From JAIOTG01 sp964644045 (GTDB taxonomy: Bacteria > Patescibacteriota > Patescibacteriia > Patescibacteriales > JAGXOH01), in the NCBI GenBank assembly GCA_964644045.1, contig CAZXUK010000021.1, positions 1-16,420 on the forward strand: a DNA stretch of 16,420 bases. Direction: 5' to 3'. The notes under the pieces are model-generated. The model saw only the letters and a program-made list of their open reading frames with translations, ran no database searches and had not been told where the DNA came from. Shown piece by piece: positions 1 to 4,216 of the stretch; positions within the stretch are counted from its first letter, which is position 1; each line of letters starts with the position of its first letter. The position numbers were made by a program, and so were the translations under genes.

Positions 1-2
1 CC

Positions 3-545
3 CAAGAGACAGCGGAAACCTTTGAAAGCAAGGATAATTTTGAATTGCTTCTTCATCTGCCCTTGGAACCCATGGATGAGAACCAAAAGGAGGAAAGCAT
101 GGCTACCGTGGATATGGACCGGGAAGAGATCGCTTCTTTTTTGGATGAGGCCTTGGAGGAGATGGAGGGTGTGGAAGGAATTAACAACCACAAGGGCTCC
201 AGGTTCACTTCCGACGAGACCAAAATGGAATATCTTTTGGAAGAGATCCGGCAACGCGACCTGTTTTTTGTGGACAGTTTTACTTTGGGCGATTCGGTCG
301 CTTATCCGTTGGCTTTGGAGATGGGGATCCCCACGGCCAGGAGAAATGTTTTTATAGATTATGATGACAACAAAGAGGTGGTTATAGAAAAACTGAGGCA
401 GTTAGAAGAGGTGGCCCGGGAAAACGGCACGGCCATCGGTATCGGCCACCACAAGAAGAACACTATCCAAGCCCTGAAAGAAGAATTGCCCCGGATGGAG
501 GAGAGGGGGATTGAGTTGGTGGTTGTTTCCGAGATTTTGGAATAA
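3..545 (+). CDS. Divergent polysaccharide deacetylase (YibQ-like), 5' end outside window
   Basis: The frame is open from the left edge (first whole codon at base 3), so the N-terminus is missing; the TTG at 45 and the ATG at 72 are internal. The visible 180 residues match the C-terminal half of the divergent polysaccharide deacetylase family (Polysacc_deac_2, PF04748): an LLHLPLEPM strand, the NNHKGSRFTSD motif with the family's conserved His, a FFVDSFT strand, and the late IGIGHHKKNT motif. Known members have a deacetylase-like barrel and are thought to act on envelope sugars; the substrate is not known for this type. The N-terminal aspartate motif cannot be checked here. Codon use is more GC-rich than in the following gene. 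TAA stop, with no T-rich terminator after it. Family assignment is from motifs and fairly sure; the reaction is inferred. Confidence 0.85.
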   Translation, partial: QETAETFESKDNFELLLHLPLEPMDENQKEESMATVDMDREEIASFLDEALEEMEGVEGINNHKGSRFTSDETKMEYLLEEIRQRDLFFVDSFTLGDSVAYPLALEMGIPTARRNVFIDYDDNKEVVIEKLRQLEEVARENGTAIGIGHHKKNTIQALKEELPRMEERGIELVVVSEILE

Positions 546-553
546 TGGTATGT

Positions 554-586
554 TAAAATAAAACCAATAACATTAAATCTTAAAAG
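554..586 (+). promoter_or_regulatory. Putative extended -10 and leader element (copy 1 of a shared repeat)
   Basis: TGT followed by TAAAAT (554-559) is an extended -10 box. From the TAAAAT onward about 33 bases match 3031-3063 with four mismatches (shared core CAATAACATTAA and a final TTAAAAG). No good -35 box is seen at 16-18 bases. It would give the glycosyltransferase gene at 651 a leader of about 85 bases containing the hairpin at 588-614. Promoter role is inferred from the box and its position. Confidence 0.45.
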
Positions 587-587
587 C

Positions 588-614
588 GTTGCAGTTCCTG
601 CCGGAAACTGCAAC
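588..614 (+). repeat. Inverted repeat / leader hairpin
   Basis: GTTGCAGTT (588-596) and AACTGCAAC (606-614) are perfect complements around a 9-base loop; allowing one bulged A, two further G-C pairs form. No T-run follows on the + strand, so it is a poor intrinsic terminator. It lies between the extended -10 at 554 and the ATG at 651, so a leader-RNA structure or an operator are the simplest readings. Confidence 0.55.
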
Positions 615-650
615 AGAGCCAAAGAAGAATTAAAATTAATAAAAAAATAT

Positions 651-2414
651 ATGGAAAACAAAGAAGAAATGATCCAAAATGAAGGTGCGCCGGAAGAAAA
701 TTATGATGAAAAGGAAGGAAAAAGTCATGAATCGGAAGGTGACTCTTTTGAGGGTGGGCGTAAAAATGAAGACGAATCAGTAGATAGATCAAATATAAAT
801 TTTAATACGGGCCTGGGAAAAAGGAAAATTGAGGAAATTGAAAGTAAATACCAAGAAACTATAGAAGAAACAGGTGCGGACTCTGATCCGGAAACAATGA
901 AGCTTCTTCAAAATAAAATGGAGGAAGAAATAAATTTTTATAAAGAAAGGCATGACAAAGAAGCGGAGATTATAAAAAAAACCAGAGAAAAGGAAATTTT
1001 GGACTATATTAATCAAAACAATTTAGAAGAGCTTAATAAAATGAAAAGATATAACAATTTAGAGGAATTAACCGAAGAAGAGTTTTCTAACAGCGAAGAA
1101 TTTAGAATTGATCAATCTATTTCAGATGAATGCAGAGTTTCTTTCTTGATCCCTTCATATGGATATGAGGAAAATATAACAGAGACCTTGGATTCCGCTT
1201 TTGGTCAATTGGATGAAAACGGGGAGCCCGTGTCAAAGGATCTTTTTGAAGTCAATATTATTTTCAATCAAGAGGAAAACTCGAAGGAAGAATTAGAAAG
1301 CAAGATCAAGGAAATTGAAAATAAATACCAAGAAACTATAGAAGAAACAAGTGCGGACTCTGATCCGGAAACAATGAAGCTTATTCAAGATAAAATGGAG
1401 AAAGAAATAAATTCTTATAAAGAAAGGTATAACAAAAAGGAAGAAGAAAAAAACGGAAATTTTAAAACTCTTATGGAAGTCAAAGAATGGATGAAAAATA
1501 ATCCGGAAGCAAATTTAAATATCTTTTTTAAGGAATTTGATGATGGTGAAGGAGGTATTGGGGCCGCCAGAAAGATGGGCAGTGATTTGATAATGTTAAG
1601 AGAATCGGAAAACAAGAAAAGGGATGATTCTTTGTATGTGGCCGGGACTGATGCCGATACTGTTGTTGATGAGCAATTTGTCTCTAAATTAATTAAGAAT
1701 GCAGAACGGGATGATGCCATAGCATTTGGAGGTGGAATAAAATATTCAGATGATTTGGAAAAAAACATAGAAAATAAACAAATGGGAGAATATATGAGAA
1801 AACTGCACGAAGAGGCCTATGAAATAGCTTCAGCTTGTGGCGGGCTGCCCGGAGCTAATCATGCTATCAGAACAGATGTAATCGCAAAAATGGAAGGTTT
1901 GTCAACTTCAAAAAGCGGTGAGGATGTAAAAAATTCAGACAAGATAAGAGAGATGGGCAAAATAGAAAAGCTTGATGTAGAAAATATTTCCGACCCTAGG
2001 AGAGTGGTTAAAGAGACATATAAAGCACTTGAGAATAAAAAAGATGAGGAGAATAAAAAAGATGAGGAGAATAAAAAAGATGAGGAAGAATATAATAGTA
2101 TTTTTGATGAAGAAAATATTGAAGAACATGTTGCGGAAATTAAAGTAATGAGATTGGTGAAATTTTTAATGCATAGCCTAAATGAGAGAAATGTTTCTAA
2201 TCCGGAGTTAAAAAAATACTTGGGAGAAAATTTTGAAAAATTCGAAAATCTTGGAGAAGAACAAAAAAAGGATAAACTGAAAGAAATAAGGAAAAATCCG
2301 GAGGAAAAACGGGAATTTTTGGAAACTATAATAGATAATTTGAAAATTGAAGGTTTGCCGGACACATCGGAAAAAGAAAAGGGAATTATGAAAGGTGCAA
2401 TTGATGATTTATAA
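651..2414 (+). CDS. Family 2 glycosyltransferase with duplicated helical insert
   Basis: A 587-residue soluble protein with no signal peptide or membrane helix. Residues 1-155 are Glu/Lys-rich, partly coiled coil and probably partly disordered. The GT-A fold starts at 162 (RVSFLIPSYG, then ITETLDSAFGQ), and continues after an interruption with GIGAARKMG (302-310), a DxD motif DAD at 334-336, GANHAIR (401-407), a GED motif at 423-425 and a final RR pair at 450-451, the usual order in GT2 enzymes that transfer sugar from a nucleotide donor using a metal ion. Residues 220-259 repeat residues 61-100 and lie inside the catalytic domain. NKKDEE occurs three times at about 462-479. Residues 480-587 are helical, with no known domain. 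The start has no Shine-Dalgarno site. All core motifs are present, so it may be active; donor and acceptor are unknown. Confidence 0.78.
   Translation: MENKEEMIQNEGAPEENYDEKEGKSHESEGDSFEGGRKNEDESVDRSNINFNTGLGKRKIEEIESKYQETIEETGADSDPETMKLLQNKMEEEINFYKERHDKEAEIIKKTREKEILDYINQNNLEELNKMKRYNNLEELTEEEFSNSEEFRIDQSISDECRVSFLIPSYGYEENITETLDSAFGQLDENGEPVSKDLFEVNIIFNQEENSKEELESKIKEIENKYQETIEETSADSDPETMKLIQDKMEKEINSYKERYNKKEEEKNGNFKTLMEVKEWMKNNPEANLNIFFKEFDDGEGGIGAARKMGSDLIMLRESENKKRDDSLYVAGTDADTVVDEQFVSKLIKNAERDDAIAFGGGIKYSDDLEKNIENKQMGEYMRKLHEEAYEIASACGGLPGANHAIRTDVIAKMEGLSTSKSGEDVKNSDKIREMGKIEKLDVENISDPRRVVKETYKALENKKDEENKKDEENKKDEEEYNSIFDEENIEEHVAEIKVMRLVKFLMHSLNERNVSNPELKKYLGENFEKFENLGEEQKKDKLKEIRKNPEEKREFLETIIDNLKIEGLPDTSEKEKGIMKGAIDDL
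831..950 (+). repeat. Intragenic 120-bp repeat, copy 1
   Basis: Matches 1308-1427 at 113 of 120 positions by hand alignment, with weaker similarity for about 10 bases on either side. It encodes residues 61-100 of the glycosyltransferase, a charged helical segment outside the catalytic fold. The offset of 477 bases keeps the frame. All seven differences change the amino acid. Confidence 0.95.
1308..1427 (+). repeat. Intragenic 120-bp repeat, copy 2 (inside the GT2 domain)
   Basis: Second copy of 831-950, encoding residues 220-259. It lies between the VNIIFNQEEN strand and the GGIGAARKMG motif of the glycosyltransferase, so it lengthens a loop of the GT-A fold by a charged helical segment. Direction of duplication is inferred from the second copy interrupting a known fold. 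Confidence 0.95.
2031..2084 (+). repeat. Three perfect tandem copies of an 18-bp unit
   Basis: GAGAATAAAAAAGATGAG occurs three times in a row without a mismatch (2031-2048, 2049-2066, 2067-2084), coding for ENKKDE repeats between the GT2 core and the C-terminal helices. The unit is a multiple of three, so changes in copy number would keep the frame. Confidence 0.97.
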
Positions 2415-2449
2415 TACAGCATCCATTCACTGTTTTTGTTTGTTAATAA

Positions 2450-2480
2450 AAAGACCTCTTTAAAATCGAGGTCTTTGTTT
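2450..2480 (+). terminator. Intrinsic terminator after the GT2 gene
   Basis: A perfect 9-bp stem, AAAGACCTC (2450-2458) with GAGGTCTTT (2468-2476), loop of nine bases, followed by GTTTT. It ends the glycosyltransferase transcript 36 bases after its stop codon; an A-rich 5' flank means it could also work on the other strand. Confidence 0.85.
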
Positions 2481-2494
2481 TATCTAAAGTTAGA

Positions 2495-2523
2495 TTGACT
2501 CAGGGCTTAAATCGGCTTAAAAT
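2495..2523 (+). promoter_or_regulatory. Sigma-70-type promoter for the small membrane protein
   Basis: TTGACT (2495-2500), 17-base spacer, TAAAAT (2518-2523): the best match to the bacterial housekeeping consensus in the window. It predicts a leader of roughly 85 bases; a small AAGAC/GTCTT stem (2588-2592 with 2604-2608) sits directly before the AAGGA ribosome site and could mask it. Confidence 0.75.
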
Positions 2524-2616
2524 AAAAGTAATATAGCAAACGAAAGCAAAATAATAAGTGAGTAGAGTCATGCAGAATTCAAAATTAAAGACTTAACCCC
2601 AATGTCTTAAGGAAAT

Positions 2617-2955
2617 ATGAATTGGCCAGTTATTATAATTATTGGAACTCAATTGCTTTTTACAACCAGTGATTTGTTGGCAAGAACTTATATGCCCAAA
2701 CAGGGTTTTGCTCTAGCTACGTTTTTTAGTGGTTGGTTTGTGGTTTATTTTTTAATAAGAATAGTTGCCATGTTTGGTCAACTTTATGTTTTTACAGTGA
2801 TTGAATTGGGAAAGACAATGGCTTTATTTGGTGCTACATCAATTATATTAGCTAATTTATTAGGACTTTTAGTTTTAAAGGAAGTTTTAACACCCGGAGA
2901 ATATGCTGGGATCATGTTGGCTGTAGCTGCTTTTATAGTTTTGGCAATCACATAG
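2617..2955 (+). CDS. Small four-helix membrane protein, EamA/SMR-like (DMT superfamily)
   Basis: 112 residues with four hydrophobic segments at about 3-21, 30-52, 66-89 and 94-112. The second half follows the pattern of the last helices of EamA-type drug/metabolite transporters: an ELGKTMALFG stretch, a long Ala/Leu helix, then LLVLKEVLTPGEYAGI and a final hydrophobic helix. The size equals a single SMR/EmrE unit, which works as a dimer in known cases, but the membrane Glu near residue 14 that EmrE uses is absent, so a drug/proton exchange role is doubtful; lipid-linked sugar flippase subunits (ArnE-like) are another family of this size. Start chosen by the AAGGA site five bases upstream. It stands alone between its own promoter and terminator. 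The substrate cannot be told. Confidence 0.7.
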   Translation: MNWPVIIIIGTQLLFTTSDLLARTYMPKQGFALATFFSGWFVVYFLIRIVAMFGQLYVFTVIELGKTMALFGATSIILANLLGLLVLKEVLTPGEYAGIMLAVAAFIVLAIT

Positions 2956-2979
2956 TAGCAAAAATTGAGTTTGGTCTAA

Positions 2980-3012
2980 CTGCAGTCCCAAAGTCGGAGA
3001 CTGTAGCTTTTA
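2980..3012 (+). terminator. Probable terminator after the small membrane protein
   Basis: CTGCAGTC (2980-2987) pairs with GACTGTAG (2999-3006) with one G-T pair, followed by CTTTTATT. The stem is fair and the T-run short (four), so strength is uncertain. It lies 25 bases after the stop at 2955. Confidence 0.5.
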
Positions 3013-3030
3013 TTAATAACGAATAAATAC

Positions 3031-3063
3031 TAAAATAAAAACAATAACATTAAGGTTTAAAAG
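3031..3063 (+). promoter_or_regulatory. Putative -10 and leader element (copy 2 of a shared repeat)
   Basis: TAAAAT (3031-3036) plus the downstream CAATAACATTAA and TTTAAAAG match 554-586 closely. The -35 region is weak (TTTTAT at 3008-3013, 17-base spacing). It points into the structured stretch ending at the 3355-3382 terminator. Promoter role is inferred from the copy ahead of the GT2 gene. Confidence 0.4.
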
Positions 3064-3382
3064 TTTGAAAATAAAAATTTTTTTGGAGTTCCGCAAAAGG
3101 GTTAAAAAGGAAAAGAAGAAGGGTTTGTTTTAGAGGGTTCGAGGGAAGGGGCGGTTCAAGAATTTATCAAAAAGATTGGAAGAAGAGAACAGAATAGAGC
3201 AGACCCAAAAATCCGGCCGAGCCGTCCGCTACCGCCCCTTCCGAAGTGACCGCCTAAATGTATCATACTGTAGTGTGATACATTTAGACTAAAAAGTTTA
3301 ACCGAGCGTAAACCTCGGATAAACCGTAAAACATCACTAATTTTAGTCAAAAAGACATCGGAGTAAAATCCGGTGTTTTTTT
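3043..3382 (+). ncRNA. Candidate structured non-coding RNA, about 340 nt
   Basis: No convincing ORF, but several self-complementary blocks in order. (1) A perfect 12-bp long-range pairing, 3144-3155 with 3231-3242, enclosing 75 bases that include a small CGGC/GCCG hairpin at 3214-3224. (2) A 15-bp hairpin, 3254-3268 with 3273-3287, with a TGTA loop and one G-T pair. (3) GACTAAAA (3287-3294) with TTTTAGTC (3341-3348), enclosing a 10-bp stem-loop (3296-3306 with 3314-3324, one A-A mismatch). (4) An intrinsic terminator at 3355-3382. G of 3287 can serve only one of the two helices. A promoter-like element lies just upstream. Conserved signatures of tmRNA, RNase P RNA and SRP RNA were looked for by eye and not found. 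The 5' end is a guess from the -10 box. A decayed mobile element or dead gene is the main alternative. Confidence 0.45.
3355..3382 (+). terminator. Strong intrinsic terminator
   Basis: ACATCGGA (3355-3362), loop GTAAAA, TCCGGTGT (3369-3376), one G-T pair, then seven T. No protein gene ends nearby on this strand: the last stop is at 2955 and has its own terminator-like hairpin. This is the main reason to suspect a non-coding transcript upstream. Confidence 0.85.
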
Positions 3383-3396
3383 AACGGGAAAAAGAA

Positions 3397-3419
3397 TTCT
3401 AATTAGAAGATAACTTCTA
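3397..3419. repeat. Overlapping palindromes, possible operator
   Basis: TTCTAATTAGAA (3397-3408) is a perfect 12-bp palindrome; overlapping it, TAGAAG (3404-3409) pairs with CTTCTA (3414-3419). The pair lies 54 bases upstream of the kinase -35 box. An operator for a dimeric regulator is possible; a chance AT-rich palindrome is not excluded. Confidence 0.35.
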
Positions 3420-3472
3420 TAGCTTTTTAATAAAGAGTGTTTCGGTTTGGAATAGAATGTAGAGCGTCTCTC

Positions 3473-3502
3473 TTGCCATATTTTTATAAATTGTGCTAAA
3501 AT
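3473..3502 (+). promoter_or_regulatory. Promoter for the sensor kinase operon
   Basis: TTGCCA (3473-3478), 18-base spacer, TGC extension and TAAAAT (3497-3502): a -35 box with an extended -10. The same TTGCCA and extended TAAAAT recur before the gene at 9502. It predicts a leader of about 115 bases carrying the terminator-like hairpin at 3579-3612. Confidence 0.65.
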
Positions 3503-3578
3503 AAAATTAAATATTGGGATATGTTTGTTTATTTAGAAAATTTATACTTTTTATTTCGAAGAAGTGTTATTGGAAATT

Positions 3579-3612
3579 ACTTTGCTAATGTTTTTTTTGG
3601 CAAAGTTTTTTT
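3579..3612 (+). terminator. Terminator-like hairpin in the kinase leader (possible attenuator)
   Basis: ACTTTGC (3579-3585) pairs with GCAAAGT (3600-3606), the loop being T-rich, and the stem runs straight into seven T (3606-3612). It lies after the promoter at 3473-3502 and only 14 bases before the kinase ATG, so it would end transcription before the gene unless bypassed. No obvious anti-terminator or ligand-binding fold was identified upstream. Confidence 0.55.
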
Positions 3613-3625
3613 ATTTTAGAAAAAT

Positions 3626-4216
3626 ATGATGAAAAAAATTTTTCCTTTATTTTTTATAATCTTTTCATTACTTAGTTTTAATATTGCCCTGGCGCAAGAT
3701 GGCGGTTTTCAGGATGTTCGGGTGGGGGTTTATGATAATCATCCTAAAATTTACCGGAATGAAAACGGAGACATAGCCGGTTTCTGGGCCGATATAACCA
3801 ACTATATCGCCCAACAGGAAAACTGGAATTTGGACTATGTTTACGGCACTTGGGAGGAAGGGCTGGAGAGACTGGAAAGGGGCGAGATTGATTTGATGGT
3901 GGATGTGGCCGTGTCTGAGGAGCGGAAGGAAAAATATGATTTTAATCAAGAGGTGGCTTTGGTTAGCTGGGGAATATTTTATACCCGGGAAGATCTGGAG
4001 ATTGATTCCCTTTATGACTTGGAGGGCAAGGATATTGTTGTTTTAAGATCAGGAATTCATTATCAATCCCCGGAAGGATTGAAAGATTTACTAAACTCTT
4101 CCGGAATAGATGTTAATATAGTTGATGTAGACAAATATGAAGATGCTTTTAGGCTATTAGACGAGAAAAGAGCGGATGTGGGGGGTGGTGAGCTGGTATT
4201 TTGGCATGAAGAATGA
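3626..4216 (+). CDS. Periplasmic SBP family 3 sensor domain; N-terminal part of a frameshifted sensor kinase
   Basis: 196 residues. A signal peptide (MMKKIFPLFFIIF..., likely cut after ALA-Q near residue 23) is followed by a family 3 solute-binding fold: VRVGVYDNHPKIYRNENGDIAGFWADI, the ERLERGEIDLMVDVAVSEER stretch typical of the amino-acid-binding proteins, and DLEGKDIVVLRSGIHY. Up to Val185 it fits this fold; after that GGGELVFWHEE is out-of-frame sequence, because the true continuation (VVSWYFG...) lies one base over in the ORF beginning 4176. The cause is the G6 run at 4180-4185: removing one G rejoins the two ORFs into about 910 residues. The start is ATG-ATG, with no Shine-Dalgarno site. 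In intact kinases of this type (BvgS/EvgS-like sensors) this domain binds a small ligand outside the membrane and controls the kinase. Sequencing error, pseudogene, or phase variation are all possible. Confidence 0.85.
   Translation: MMKKIFPLFFIIFSLLSFNIALAQDGGFQDVRVGVYDNHPKIYRNENGDIAGFWADITNYIAQQENWNLDYVYGTWEEGLERLERGEIDLMVDVAVSEERKEKYDFNQEVALVSWGIFYTREDLEIDSLYDLEGKDIVVLRSGIHYQSPEGLKDLLNSSGIDVNIVDVDKYEDAFRLLDEKRADVGGGELVFWHEE

Noticed and set aside
1859..2422. Minus-strand ORF of 187 codons inside the GT2 gene
   Set aside because: Ser/Phe-rich composition is the mirror of the Glu/Lys-rich coding strand, and the + strand carries all the GT2 motifs.
3115..3249. A + strand frame reading EEGFVLEGSREGAVQEFIKKIGR, slightly like the middle of an acylphosphatase
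   Set aside because: It has an in-frame stop at 3103-3105, no start codon and no upstream acylphosphatase active-site loop in any clear frame. It could be a relic, but the similarity is short and the stretch also forms the 12-bp helix, so I do not call a gene or pseudogene.
3156..3350. Minus-strand ORF of 64 codons over the structured region
   Set aside because: No ribosome site, no recognisable protein pattern, and it spans the 15-bp palindrome and the terminator-proximal stems; most likely a chance frame.
3043..3382. The structured region as tmRNA, RNase P RNA or SRP RNA
   Set aside because: The tmRNA 5' motif and CCA-type tRNA-like end, the RNase P GGAAAGTCC core and the SRP GGAAG/GNAR loop arrangement were not found by eye. 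GTTCGA at 3137 has no T-arm stem around it.
4181..4192. Programmed ribosomal frameshifting at the G6 run
   Set aside because: The needed shift is +1, and no slippery codon/stop arrangement, stimulatory stem or upstream Shine-Dalgarno-like element typical of +1 sites was seen; a homopolymer indel is simpler.
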